A stretch of DNA of 64,000 nt from Bradyrhizobium sp. SRL28 (GTDB lineage: Bacteria; Pseudomonadota; Alphaproteobacteria; Rhizobiales; Xanthobacteraceae), in contig NZ_JAHEAG010000008.1 in the NCBI RefSeq assembly GCF_018596315.1, forward strand, positions 186,001 through 250,000, written 5' to 3'. Position 1 is the first letter of the stretch. Every line of letters starts with the position of its first letter. Below the pieces are notes generated by a model. It saw only the letters and a list, made by a program, of their open reading frames with translations, did no database searches and was not told the DNA's origin. Shown here piece by piece: positions 1-8,885 of the stretch. Position numbers and translations under genes: made by a program.

Positions 1-713
1 TGCCGATGGAAGCACAGACGCGGCTGCTGCGCGTGCTGCAGCAGGGCGAATACACCACCGTCGGCGGCCGCACCCCGATCAAGACCGACGTTCGGATCGT
101 GGCGGCCAGCAACAAGGATTTGCGCATCCTGATTCAGCAGGGCCTGTTCCGGGAAGATTTGTTCTTCCGCCTGAACGTCGTGCCGCTGCGCCTGCCTCCG
201 TTGCGGGAGCGGATCGAGGATCTGCCCGATCTCATCAGGCATTTCTTCTCGCTCGCCGAAAAGGACGGTTTGCCGCCGAAGAAGCTCGACACCCTGGCGC
301 TGGAGCGGCTCAAGCAGCACCGCTGGCCCGGCAACGTGCGCGAACTCGAGAATCTCGCACGCCGGCTGGCGGCGCTTTACCCGCAGGACGTCATTACGGC
401 CTCGGTCATCGATGGCGAGCTGGCACCGCCGGCGGTCACCTCGGGCGGCAACGCGCCGTTGGGCGTGGAGAATCTCGGGGGCGCGGTCGAAGCCTACCTG
501 TCCTCGCACTTCTCCGGCTTCCCGAACGGCGTGCCGCCGCCGGGCCTCTACCACCGCATCCTCAAGGAGATAGAGGTGCCGCTGCTCACCGCGGCGCTGG
601 CGGCCACGCGCGGCAACCAGATCCGCGCAGCCGACCTGCTCGGCCTCAACCGCAACACGCTGCGGAAGAAGATCCGGGACCTCGACATCCAGGTCTACCG
701 GAGCGGCGGCTAG
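1..713 (+). CDS. ntrC: Nitrogen regulation response regulator NtrC, C-terminal part
   Basis: The gene enters from the left edge, so its receiver domain and Walker A motif lie outside the window. What is visible is the second half of the sigma-54-interacting AAA+ domain (sensor region with FREDLFFRLNVVPLRLPPLR, then RWPGNVRELENL) and a C-terminal Fis-type helix-turn-helix (GNQIRAADLLGLNRNTLRKK). In the family, NtrC phosphorylated by NtrB activates sigma-54 promoters under nitrogen limitation. The downstream ntrY-ntrX pair fits the usual alphaproteobacterial ntrBC-ntrYX cluster. The first in-frame ATG, at base 6, is internal, not the start. Confidence 0.95.
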   Translation, partial: PMEAQTRLLRVLQQGEYTTVGGRTPIKTDVRIVAASNKDLRILIQQGLFREDLFFRLNVVPLRLPPLRERIEDLPDLIRHFFSLAEKDGLPPKKLDTLALERLKQHRWPGNVRELENLARRLAALYPQDVITASVIDGELAPPAVTSGGNAPLGVENLGGAVEAYLSSHFSGFPNGVPPPGLYHRILKEIEVPLLTAALAATRGNQIRAADLLGLNRNTLRKKIRDLDIQVYRSGG

Positions 714-880
714 GGATTGCGCGCGCCTCCTTCCACAATAAAGACGGGTGGAGCGGCTGGGAATCGATCGCTTTAGCGGTCGGATGGCCGCGGAATTGTC
801 GTAATTCGGCAACATTGTGATATGAATGCATCAGTCCGCGACAGGCGGACCCCAGCCCTTTCAGCTCACCGATTGCCTGA

Positions 881-3232
881 ATGACCACCGCAGAGACGAC
901 CTCGGCACAACCGTTCGACCCGTCGCTTGCCGAATCCGGAGGAGGGATCCTGCGGAAGTGGGTGGCGCCGTTTGCGGTCGCGATTGCGCTGCTGTCGGCA
1001 TTTCTGACCTTCATGGTCCTGAGCGGCCTGACGCCGATCGAGCCGACCCGCCACGTCGTCTATTCGTTTCTGCTGATCAATGCGGCGACCATCCTGCTGC
1101 TGGTCGGCATCATCGTCCGCGAAGTCTGGCTGGTCGTTCAGGCGCGGCGGCGCGGCCGGGCCGCGTCGCGGCTGCACGTTCAGATCGTTAGCCTGTTCTC
1201 CATCATTGCCGTGCTGCCGGCGGTGTTGGTCGCGATCGTCGCCAACGTGACCATCGACCGCGGCCTTGACCGGCTGTTCTCCGGCCCGACGCGCGAGGTC
1301 ATAGAGAACTCGTTGATCGTTGCCCGCGCCTACATGCAGGAGCACGCAAGGCTAATCCGTGGCGACATCCTGGGTATGACGGAGGATATTGCCCGTGCGC
1401 GGCCGTTGTACGATCAGGACCGCCGGTCGTTTCAGGAACTGCTGACCGCAAATGCGGCCGCGCGAAATCTGCCAGCCGCGATGCTGGTCGACAAGGATGG
1501 CACCGTCCTGGTCACGGCGAAGACCGGCATCCAGCAGGAATTCACGACGCCGCCGCGGGATTTTCTCAGCAACGTCGATGAAGAAGAGCCGCAGATCGCG
1601 GTGTTTCCCGAAGCCAATTATGTGGCCGCGGTGATCCGGTTGCGCGCCTTTGACGATACCTTCCTTTACGTCGCACGCCTGCTCGATCCGCGCGTGATCA
1701 GCCAGCTCAAGCAGACCGAGGCCAGCGTCGCCGAGTATGCCCAGATCGAAGCCCGCCGGCTCGGCATTCAGGTTGCCTTCGCGCTGATGTTTGCGGTGAT
1801 TGCGCTGACCATTCTGATGGCGTCGGTGCTGATCGGGTTGAATTTCGCCAACTGGCTGGTGGCGCCGATCCGCAATCTGATGAGCGCGGCCAATATCGTC
1901 TCGACCGGCGATTTGCATGTCCAGGTGCCGGTCCACAAATCCGAAGGCGACCTCGCACAGCTCGGCGAGACCTTCAACAAGATGACGTCCGAATTGCGCA
2001 CCCAGCGCGACGAGCTGGTCAGCGCCTCGGACCTGATCGACAGTCGCCGCCGTTTCATCGAAGCGGTGTTGTCCTCGGCCAGCGCCGGCATCATCGGCGT
2101 CGACGCCTCCGGCAGTGTCGGCATCCTGAACCGTTCGGCCGAGAAACTCATCGGCCATGCCGAATCCGAGACGCTGGACCATCCGCTGTCGGACGTGCTG
2201 CCCGAGCTCGACGACATGATGAAGACCGCGCGCGAGGGCACGCAGCGCCTGGTGCAGGGCCAGATCACGATCACGCGCGACGGCCATGAGCGTAACCTGT
2301 CGGTCCGCGTCAGCGCCGAGCAGACCAGCCAGTCGCGCGACAGCTACATCATCACGCTCGACGACATCACGGAGCTCGTCTCCGCGCAGCGCACCTCGGC
2401 ATGGGGCGACGTTGCGCGCCGCATCGCCCACGAAATCAAAAACCCGCTGACGCCGATCCAGCTTTCGGCCGAACGCATTCGCCGTAAATTCGGCAAGGTC
2501 ATCACCGAAGACAAGGGCATCTTCGAGCAGTGTACCGACACCATCGTGCGGCAGGTCGACGACATCAGGCGGATGGTTGATGAATTCTCTCGCTTCGCGC
2601 GGATGCCAAAGCCGGTCATGGAGGGCGAGGACGTCGCCGACACCGTGCGGCAGGCGGTATTCCTGATGAAGGTTGGGCATTCCGATCTCGATATCGAGGC
2701 CGATATCAAGCAGGATCCGATGCGCGCGCAGTTCGACCGCCGGCTGATTTCGCAGGCGCTCACCAACATCATCAAGAACGCGACGGAGGCGATCGAGCAG
2801 GTGCCGCCGGAAGAACTCGGCAAGGGACGCATCGACGTCATTGCCGCGCGCGAAAACGACGACATCCTGATCGACGTGATCGACAATGGTATCGGCCTGC
2901 CGAAGGTGAGCCGTGCGCGCTTGCTGGAGCCCTATGTGACGACGCGCCAAAAGGGCACCGGGCTCGGGCTCGCCATCGTCGGCCGCGTGCTGGAAGACCA
3001 TGGCGGCCGCATCGAACTCAAGGATGCCTCCGATTTCCGGCCCGGGCAGCGCGGCGCCTGGATGCGGCTGCGGTTCGCCGTGTCAGGTCATGCGCCGAAG
3101 GCGGAGGCAAAGCAGTCGGATTCGAACACGAAGCCGCAGGTTGACGAAACAAAAGCGCCGTCAGGCGAAACCAATGAGGCGGCATCCGCGACCAATGATG
3201 AAGCAAAAACTGAAGCCGCAACAGGCAACTGA
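881..3232 (+). CDS. ntrY: Sensor histidine kinase NtrY
   Basis: 783-residue membrane histidine kinase of the NtrY family, partner of NtrX in nitrogen and redox sensing. Three hydrophobic segments lie in residues 30-120, followed by an extracytoplasmic sensor region (about 125-290), a further membrane segment (about 298-325), a HAMP linker, a PAS domain (about 385-500), a HisKA domain with phospho-acceptor His517 in RRIAHEIKNPLTPIQ, and a HATPase_c domain with DNGIGLP and GTGLGLAIV boxes. The last 45 residues are a polar Glu/Thr/Ala-rich tail of no known function. It ends 17 bases before ntrX, so the two are probably co-transcribed. The ATG start is the natural one for this length. Confidence 0.97.
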   Translation: MTTAETTSAQPFDPSLAESGGGILRKWVAPFAVAIALLSAFLTFMVLSGLTPIEPTRHVVYSFLLINAATILLLVGIIVREVWLVVQARRRGRAASRLHVQIVSLFSIIAVLPAVLVAIVANVTIDRGLDRLFSGPTREVIENSLIVARAYMQEHARLIRGDILGMTEDIARARPLYDQDRRSFQELLTANAAARNLPAAMLVDKDGTVLVTAKTGIQQEFTTPPRDFLSNVDEEEPQIAVFPEANYVAAVIRLRAFDDTFLYVARLLDPRVISQLKQTEASVAEYAQIEARRLGIQVAFALMFAVIALTILMASVLIGLNFANWLVAPIRNLMSAANIVSTGDLHVQVPVHKSEGDLAQLGETFNKMTSELRTQRDELVSASDLIDSRRRFIEAVLSSASAGIIGVDASGSVGILNRSAEKLIGHAESETLDHPLSDVLPELDDMMKTAREGTQRLVQGQITITRDGHERNLSVRVSAEQTSQSRDSYIITLDDITELVSAQRTSAWGDVARRIAHEIKNPLTPIQLSAERIRRKFGKVITEDKGIFEQCTDTIVRQVDDIRRMVDEFSRFARMPKPVMEGEDVADTVRQAVFLMKVGHSDLDIEADIKQDPMRAQFDRRLISQALTNIIKNATEAIEQVPPEELGKGRIDVIAARENDDILIDVIDNGIGLPKVSRARLLEPYVTTRQKGTGLGLAIVGRVLEDHGGRIELKDASDFRPGQRGAWMRLRFAVSGHAPKAEAKQSDSNTKPQVDETKAPSGETNEAASATNDEAKTEAATGN

Positions 3233-3249
3233 CAACACAGGTGTAACCC

Positions 3250-4620
3250 ATGGCCAGTGACATTCTGATTGTCGATGACGAAGCCGATATTCGTGACCTC
3301 GTTGCGGGCATCCTGGACGACGAAGGTTTCAGTACCCGGACCGCGCGCGACAGCGATTCCGCCCTTGGCGAGATTGCCAGCCGCCGTCCGCATCTGGTGT
3401 TTCTCGACATCTGGCTGCAGGGCTCCAAGCTCGACGGCCTGCAACTGCTTGAGCAGATCAAGAAGGATCACGCCGACGTCCCCGTCGTGATGATCTCCGG
3501 CCACGGCAACATCGAGACCGCGGTGGCTGCGATCAAGCGCGGCGCCTATGACTTCATCGAAAAGCCGTTCAAGTCCGACCGGCTGATCCTGGTGGCGACG
3601 CGGGCGCTGGAAACCTCGCGCCTCAAGCGCGAGGTGAAGGAACTCAAGCAACTGGCTCCCACCGCGAGCGTTCTCACCGGCCGCTCCGCCTGCATGAACC
3701 AATTGCGCCAGACCATCGACCGGGCGGCCAAGGCCAACAGCCGTATCCTGATCGTCGGCCCCTCCGGTTCAGGCAAGGAACTGGCGGCGCGCACGCTGCA
3801 CAATGCATCGAGCCGTGCAGAAGGACCGTTCGCCGTCATCAACGCCGCGGCGATCACGCCGGAGCGGATGGAAGTCGAACTGTTCGGCATCGAGCAGTCG
3901 AACGGCGAGCAGGCGCGCAAGGCGGGCGCGCTGGAAGAGGCCCACGGCGGGACGCTGTTCATCGACGAAATCGCCGACATGCCGCGTGAGACCCAGAACA
4001 AGATCCTGCGCGTGCTGGTCGATCAGACCTTTCAGCGCTCGGGCGGCACCGCCAAGATTCATGTCGACGTCCGCATCATCTCCTCGACCGCGCGCAACCT
4101 GGAGGAAGAGATCGCGGAAGGGCGGTTCCGCGAGGATCTCTACCACCGGCTGTCGGTGGTGCCGATCCGCGTCCCCCCGCTGTCGGAACGCCGCGAGGAC
4201 ATTCCCGAGCTGATCGACTATTTCATGGACCAGATCTCGGCGGCGACGGGCTTGCCGAAGCGGCAGATCGGCCAGGACGCAATGGCGGTATTGCAGTCGC
4301 ATGTCTGGCCCGGCAATGTCCGCCAGCTCCGCAACAATGTGGAGCGCGTCATGATTCTGGCCGGCGGAGGTCCTGAAGCGATCATCACCGCCGACATGCT
4401 GCCACAGGATGTAGGCTCGATGGTGCCGGCGATGCCGACCAGCAACAATGGCGAGCACATCATGGGGCTGCCGCTGCGTGAGGCGCGGGAAGTGTTCGAG
4501 CGTGACTACCTGATCGCGCAGATCAGCCGCTTCTCGGGCAACATTTCGCGCACGGCCGAATTCGTCGGCATGGAGCGGTCGGCGCTACATCGCAAGCTCA
4601 AGGCGCTTGGGGTTGGCTGA
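3250..4620 (+). CDS. ntrX: Response regulator NtrX
   Basis: 456-residue NtrC-family regulator: receiver domain (acidic pocket near the start, phospho-acceptor Asp53 in FLDIW), AAA+ domain with Walker A GPSGSGKE and Walker B-like GGTLFIDEIADM, and a C-terminal Fis helix-turn-helix (GNISRTAEFVGMERSALHRK). The segment that should hold GAFTGA after ELFG reads IEQSNGEQARKAGALEEA, so the sigma-54 contact loop is missing. Family knowledge: several alphaproteobacterial NtrX proteins lack this motif and do not act through sigma-54. It lies directly behind its cognate kinase ntrY. Confidence 0.97.
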   Translation: MASDILIVDDEADIRDLVAGILDDEGFSTRTARDSDSALGEIASRRPHLVFLDIWLQGSKLDGLQLLEQIKKDHADVPVVMISGHGNIETAVAAIKRGAYDFIEKPFKSDRLILVATRALETSRLKREVKELKQLAPTASVLTGRSACMNQLRQTIDRAAKANSRILIVGPSGSGKELAARTLHNASSRAEGPFAVINAAAITPERMEVELFGIEQSNGEQARKAGALEEAHGGTLFIDEIADMPRETQNKILRVLVDQTFQRSGGTAKIHVDVRIISSTARNLEEEIAEGRFREDLYHRLSVVPIRVPPLSERREDIPELIDYFMDQISAATGLPKRQIGQDAMAVLQSHVWPGNVRQLRNNVERVMILAGGGPEAIITADMLPQDVGSMVPAMPTSNNGEHIMGLPLREAREVFERDYLIAQISRFSGNISRTAEFVGMERSALHRKLKALGVG

Positions 4621-4921
4621 GACTTGAGTGAATCGCTTGTTCGCTGCGTGCCGCAATCTGCGGCTCATCACGCTTGCTTTGAGCCGATCCATGCACTTGC
4701 TTTGGAATATTTATCTCTTTCCGCGCTTTTGTGGAGAATGGCCACTGGGTTCCAGCAAGGCGGAACGCGAACCGGCTTGCCTTAAAAGCGCGCGTACCCT
4801 CTAATCGTATTGCCGAGCCGACCGGAGGGGGATCTCAGGGGACGCCGGCAAGTCGGGGGCAGGCTCCATGAGAGAGCAACAGCCGGCTTAATAAAAAGAA
4901 ACACACTGCGGGACAAAAACA
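4621..4921. other. Non-coding gap upstream of hfq
   Basis: 301 bases between ntrX and hfq with no coding signal. It includes an AT-richer stretch (about 4700-4735) and an A-rich run just before the hfq ATG, so it probably carries the hfq promoter and 5' leader. I see no defined operator, riboswitch or terminator. Confidence 0.5.
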
Positions 4922-5170
4922 ATGGCGGCAGACCGCGCACAAAATCTACAAGACACCTTCCTAAATCACGTTCGTAAAACAAAAACGCCACTAACGATCT
5001 TTCTGGTCAACGGAGTGAAGCTGCAGGGAATTGTCACCTGGTTTGACAACTTCTGCTTGCTGTTGCGGCGCGACGGTCATTCGCAGCTTGTCTACAAGCA
5101 TGCGATCTCGACCATCATGCCGGGGGCTCCGATTCAGTTGTTCGAAGGCGGCGAGGATGCTCCGGCTTGA
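4922..5170 (+). CDS. hfq: RNA chaperone Hfq
   Basis: 82-residue Sm-like protein that forms a hexamer and pairs small RNAs with target mRNAs. The Sm1 core (FLVNGVKLQGIVTWFDNFCL) and the Sm2 signature YKHAISTIMP are intact, and the short acidic C-terminus is typical of alphaproteobacterial Hfq. hflX starts 11 bases after its stop, so hfq-hflX is an operon, as in most proteobacteria. Confidence 0.99.
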   Translation: MAADRAQNLQDTFLNHVRKTKTPLTIFLVNGVKLQGIVTWFDNFCLLLRRDGHSQLVYKHAISTIMPGAPIQLFEGGEDAPA

Positions 5171-5181
5171 GAGTGAACTGA

Positions 5182-6558
5182 TTGGAACCCCTCAACCGTG
5201 AAGGGAGCGCCGATCGTCCGCGGTCGGCGGAGGGCAAGCAAAGCGGGCGGGTGATCGTCATCGGCCCCTATTTGCGAATGCGCCGCGGCGACGCCGATGC
5301 GCAGGCGAGCGATGTCGTGCGCGATTCCGAGGCTCGTCTCGAGGAAGCGACGGGTCTGGCGCGCGCCATCGACCTCACGATATCAGACGCGCTGATTGCG
5401 CCGGTCAGCCAGATCAGGCCTGCGACCTATCTCGGCAAGGGCAAGGTCGAGGAGATCACCGGCCTGATCGCGGGCCACGACATCGAACTTGTGGTGATGG
5501 ATTGTGCGCTGTCGCCGATCCAGCAGCGCAACCTCGAGAAGGCCTGGAACACCAAGGTTCTCGACCGCACCGGCCTGATCCTGGAAATCTTCGGTCGCCG
5601 CGCCAAGACCAAGGAAGGTTCGCTGCAGGTCGAGCTCGCGCATCTCAACTATCAGCGCAGCCGGCTGGTGCGCTCCTGGACCCATCTGGAGCGCCAGCGC
5701 GGCGGATTCGGATTCATGGGCGGCCCCGGCGAGACCCAGATCGAAGCCGACCGCCGCCTGATCGGCGATCGCATCACGCGGCTGGAGAACGAACTCAAGA
5801 AGGTACAGGCGACGCGGCGGCTGCATCGCGCCGGCCGGCAGCGGGTGCCGTACCGCGTGGTCGCGCTGGTCGGCTACACCAACGCCGGCAAGTCGACGCT
5901 CTTCAACCGGCTCACGCGCGCCGACGTGCAGGCGGCCGACATGCTGTTTGCGACGCTCGACCCCACCCTGCGTGCGCTGAGCCTGCCGCATGGCGGCAAG
6001 GCGATGTTATCAGATACCGTCGGATTCATTTCCAACCTGCCGACGCAGCTCGTCGCGGCGTTTCGGGCCACGCTGGAAGAGGTACTCGAGGCCGATATCA
6101 TTCTCCACGTCCGCGACATCTCGCATGAAGACGCGGAGGCCCAGGAGCGCGACGTCGACACCGTGCTGCGTCAGCTCGGCATCGACCCCGACTCTGGCGC
6201 CCGCATTCTCGAAGTCTGGAACAAGATCGATCGCTTCGATCCCGAGGAACGCGAAAACCTGCGCAACATCGCCGCGCGCCGTCCGCCGGAGCGGCCGTGT
6301 TTTCTGGTGTCCGCCGTATCAGGGGAAGGCGTGAATGAGTTATTGACCGCCATCGAAGATCGGCTGGCGGCAACGCGCACGACGCTCGATCTGTCGATCG
6401 ATGCTTCCGACGGCGCCGGCATCAGCTGGCTGCATCGCAATGCCGAAGTGCTCAACAAGCAGCTCCACGACGGGCGCTTCGACATGACCGTGCGCGTCGA
6501 CGAGACCAAGCGCGACATCGTGGTCTCCAGGTTCGACGCCGTTCCGCACGTGGCGTGA
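5182..6558 (+). CDS. hflX: GTPase HflX
   Basis: 458-residue ribosome-associated GTPase. An N-terminal HflX domain with the glycine-rich GGFGFMGGPGETQIE segment precedes a coiled linker and a G domain with G1 GYTNAGKSTLFN, G3 DTVGF and G4 NKID. Family role: splits or rescues stalled 70S ribosomes, notably after heat stress. The only available start at this end is TTG at 5182, because an in-frame TGA lies immediately upstream (5179-5181). It is translationally close to hfq. Confidence 0.97.
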   Translation: MEPLNREGSADRPRSAEGKQSGRVIVIGPYLRMRRGDADAQASDVVRDSEARLEEATGLARAIDLTISDALIAPVSQIRPATYLGKGKVEEITGLIAGHDIELVVMDCALSPIQQRNLEKAWNTKVLDRTGLILEIFGRRAKTKEGSLQVELAHLNYQRSRLVRSWTHLERQRGGFGFMGGPGETQIEADRRLIGDRITRLENELKKVQATRRLHRAGRQRVPYRVVALVGYTNAGKSTLFNRLTRADVQAADMLFATLDPTLRALSLPHGGKAMLSDTVGFISNLPTQLVAAFRATLEEVLEADIILHVRDISHEDAEAQERDVDTVLRQLGIDPDSGARILEVWNKIDRFDPEERENLRNIAARRPPERPCFLVSAVSGEGVNELLTAIEDRLAATRTTLDLSIDASDGAGISWLHRNAEVLNKQLHDGRFDMTVRVDETKRDIVVSRFDAVPHVA

Positions 6559-6691
6559 CTGTCGTCCCTGCGAAAGCAGGGACCCATTGCCACAGGCAGT
6601 GATTTTACGCACGGTATTAGCCGCGTGCCTAATCGCGAGATTCCGCGGTATGGGTCCCGGCTCGCGCTTCGCTTGGCCGGGACGACGATGT
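6559..6691. repeat. Interspersed palindromic repeat overlapping the mazG 3' end
   Basis: A composite inverted repeat. The left arm is a perfect hairpin (GTCCCTGC-gaaa-GCAGGGAC, 6564-6583) and the right arm is a second hairpin with GTCCCGG/CCGGGAC stems ending in GGGACGAC. The outer ends are mutually inverted (GTCGTCCC...GGGACGAC). It resembles the many-copy palindromic elements of Bradyrhizobium genomes. Bases 6632-6691 encode the last 20 or so residues of MazG. Confidence 0.7.
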
Positions 6692-7510
6692 AGGCTGCGG
6701 CGCGCGCTTGGCTTCGTTCCACAGCGCGTCCATTTCTTCGAGCGTAGCGTCTTCGAGCGAACGGCCCTTCGCCGCGAGCGCACGCTCGATATAGGCGAAG
6801 CGGCGCTCGAACTTGGCGTTGGTGCCACGCAGCGCGGTTTCGGGATCGGCGCCGACGTGGCGAGCCAGGTTGACCAGCGCGAACAGGAGGTCGCCGGTTT
6901 CTTCAGCGAGTTCTTCAGCGTTGCCGCCGTCCAACGCTGCTTCGATCTCGTCAGCCTCCTCACGGATCTTGTTCAGTACCGCGCGGGGATCGTTCCAGTC
7001 GAAGCCGACGGTGGAGGCCTTGCGCTGCAATTCCATCGCGCGCGTCAAGGCGGGTTGGCCGGCCTTGATGCTCGATAGCAGCGATTTGTGCGTCGTCTCT
7101 TCGGGCGGCCGCCGCGCTGCGCGCTCGGCCTTTTCTTCGGCCTTGATGCGTTCCCAGGCGCTCTTGACGCCGGCGGCGGCGATATTGCCGTCCTTATCGG
7201 CGAACACATGCGGATGGCGGCGGATCATCTTCCTTGTGATCGCCTCGACCACGTCGCCGAAAGCAAAGGCGTTTTGCTCTTCCGCCATGCGGGCGTGATA
7301 GACGACCTGCAGCAGGAGATCGCCGAGCTCCTCGCGGAGGTCGTCGAAATCGCCGCGTGTGATCGCATCCGCAACCTCATAGGCCTCCTCGATGGTGTAG
7401 GGCGCAATCGTCGCAAAGTTCTGTTCGAGGTCCCACGGGCAGCCCGTGACCGGCGTGCGCAGCGCCGCCATGATCTCAATGAGGCGGGAAATATCGCGGG
7501 AAGGGGTCAT
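6629..7510 (-). CDS. mazG: Nucleoside triphosphate pyrophosphohydrolase MazG
   Basis: 293-residue MazG with two MazG-type helical domains (residues about 10-125 and 150-250). Metal-binding EExxD-type signatures are visible as IEEAYEVADAI / LREELGDLL and REEADEIEAAL / EETGDLLFAL. It hydrolyses (d)NTPs to NMP and pyrophosphate, a house-cleaning role that can lower ppGpp. It is convergent with hflX, its usual neighbour here. The C-terminal 20 residues (SSSRPSEARAGTHTAESRD) are encoded by a palindromic repeat and are unlikely to belong to the ancestral protein. Confidence 0.95.
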   Translation of the reverse strand: MTPSRDISRLIEIMAALRTPVTGCPWDLEQNFATIAPYTIEEAYEVADAITRGDFDDLREELGDLLLQVVYHARMAEEQNAFAFGDVVEAITRKMIRRHPHVFADKDGNIAAAGVKSAWERIKAEEKAERAARRPPEETTHKSLLSSIKAGQPALTRAMELQRKASTVGFDWNDPRAVLNKIREEADEIEAALDGGNAEELAEETGDLLFALVNLARHVGADPETALRGTNAKFERRFAYIERALAAKGRSLEDATLEEMDALWNEAKRAPQPTSSSRPSEARAGTHTAESRD

Positions 7511-7637
7511 GGGAATTCCATTGCCGGGGAGGACAGCACCTTATGCCGCAAGCGGCCTGTCGATCCCAGTGGAACGAGCCGAAATCGGGCAATTTCCACC
7601 GGTTGGCCTCAAGGCGCTGGAATGCTAATGGCCCCTC

Positions 7638-8348
7638 ATGAGCGACCAATCCTCGACCGAAACCGCGCTGGTGCTGTTTTCTGGCGGGCAGGATTCCACC
7701 ACCTGCCTGGCCTGGGCGCTGCAGCGCTTTGCGCGCGTCGAAATGCTCGGCTTCAGCTACGGCCAGCGCCACGCGATCGAGCTTGAATGCCGCGACCGGC
7801 TGCTGTCGGGCATCAAATCGCTGCGGCCGGATTGGGCGGCAAAGCTAGGCGAAAGCCACACGCTGGAAATCCCGACGCTGTCAGAGATTTCCGACACCGC
7901 GCTCACGCGCGATGTCGCGATCGAAATGGGCGCCGACGGCCTGCCCAATACCTTCGTTCCCGGCCGAAACTTGGTGTTTCTTACCTTCGCGGCGGCGCTG
8001 GCGTACCGGCGTGGTATCCGCCACATCATCGGCGGCATGTGCGAGACCGATTATTCCGGCTATCCGGACTGCCGCGACGAGACCATCAAGGCGCTGCAGT
8101 CCGCGCTCAATCTCGGCATGGCGAAGAATTTTGAGCTGCATACGCCGCTGATGTGGCTCGACAAGGCCTCGACCTGGAAGTTGGCGCACGAACTGGGCGG
8201 GGCAGGGCTGGTCGACCTGATCCGCGAGCACTCCCACACCTGTTACCTCGGCGAGCGCGGTGCGCAGCATGATTGGGGCTATGGCTGCGGCGAATGCCCG
8301 GCCTGCGCGTTGCGCGCGAAGGGCTGGCGGGAGTATGCGGAGGCGTAG
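7638..8348 (+). CDS. queC: 7-cyano-7-deazaguanine synthase QueC
   Basis: 236-residue enzyme of queuosine biosynthesis, converting 7-carboxy-7-deazaguanine to preQ0 with ATP and ammonia. The PP-loop motif FSGGQDSTTCLAW is at the N-terminus and a zinc-binding cysteine cluster (CGECPAC, preceded by HTCY) is near the C-terminus. Divergent from mazG. No preQ1 riboswitch is recognisable in the 127-base gap. A palindromic repeat follows the stop codon. Confidence 0.97.
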   Translation: MSDQSSTETALVLFSGGQDSTTCLAWALQRFARVEMLGFSYGQRHAIELECRDRLLSGIKSLRPDWAAKLGESHTLEIPTLSEISDTALTRDVAIEMGADGLPNTFVPGRNLVFLTFAAALAYRRGIRHIIGGMCETDYSGYPDCRDETIKALQSALNLGMAKNFELHTPLMWLDKASTWKLAHELGGAGLVDLIREHSHTCYLGERGAQHDWGYGCGECPACALRAKGWREYAEA

Positions 8349-8377
8349 TTGGCGGGACATGCGCTACCCGTTCGCAT

Positions 8378-8479
8378 GTCGTCGCCCGGCTTGACCGGGC
8401 GATCCAGTATTCCAGAGACGGCAGCGATAGAGCCGATAAGCCGCGGCGTACTGGATCCCCGCCTTCGCGGGGATGACAA
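8378..8479. repeat. Interspersed palindromic repeat between queC and the nitrile hydratase operon
   Basis: About 100 bases bounded by inverted GATCCAGTA / TACTGGATC sequences. Each side also forms its own GC-rich hairpin (GCCCGGC-ttgaCC-GGGC and CCCCGC-cttc-GCGGGG). Same class as the element in the mazG 3' region. It lies between convergent genes and may also act as a transcription barrier. Confidence 0.7.
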
Positions 8480-8498
8480 GACACCTGTTGATGGAGAG

Positions 8499-8885
8499 CT
8501 ACTTCCCGAAATCGTCCGACCTCAACTCAATCGGCGCACCGTGCGGCGTGCGGTCGGCGGCATGGTCCCAGGCGTCGCGGTAGCGATGCAAGGCATCCGA
8601 TGTCGTAACGCCCTTGGCGGCGACGAGGGTTTCCAGCGTGGCGAGCCAGTGCCGGTAATAGGTCTCGCCGGTGTCGGGATCGCCGGCAGCCTGCGCGCGC
8701 TTGATTTGCGCGCCCAGCGTCTCCGCCCATTCCTTCCAGGTGAAGACGCCGGCTTCGTGCAGCGCCAGCGCCATGGCGAAGGCGCGCGCCTCCCACGGTT
8801 CGCGAAATACCGGACCGTCCTCGTCGCGGGGCACGCCGGGGACGGCGACGGCCGCCCGCATCGCCTGTTGCGGGGTCAGATTCAT
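8499..8885 (-). CDS. Nitrile hydratase accessory protein (cobalt-loading chaperone type)
   Basis: 128-residue protein of the nitrile hydratase accessory/activator family, which resembles the beta-subunit N-terminus (GPVFREPWEARAFAMALAL, then a YYRHWLATLETL helix). In cobalt-type systems this protein carries the alpha subunit and inserts cobalt by subunit swapping. The ATG at 8885 overlaps the TGA of the beta gene by one base, so translation is coupled. An upstream in-frame extension inside the beta gene is not credible. Confidence 0.88.
   Translation of the reverse strand: MNLTPQQAMRAAVAVPGVPRDEDGPVFREPWEARAFAMALALHEAGVFTWKEWAETLGAQIKRAQAAGDPDTGETYYRHWLATLETLVAAKGVTTSDALHRYRDAWDHAADRTPHGAPIELRSDDFGK

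Noticed and set aside
1352..3001. 549-codon open frame antisense to ntrY
   Set aside because: Antisense shadow of a well-supported kinase gene; no recognisable domain.
7511..7637. preQ1 riboswitch upstream of queC
   Set aside because: No convincing aptamer-like hairpin and A-rich tail were found in the 127-base leader.
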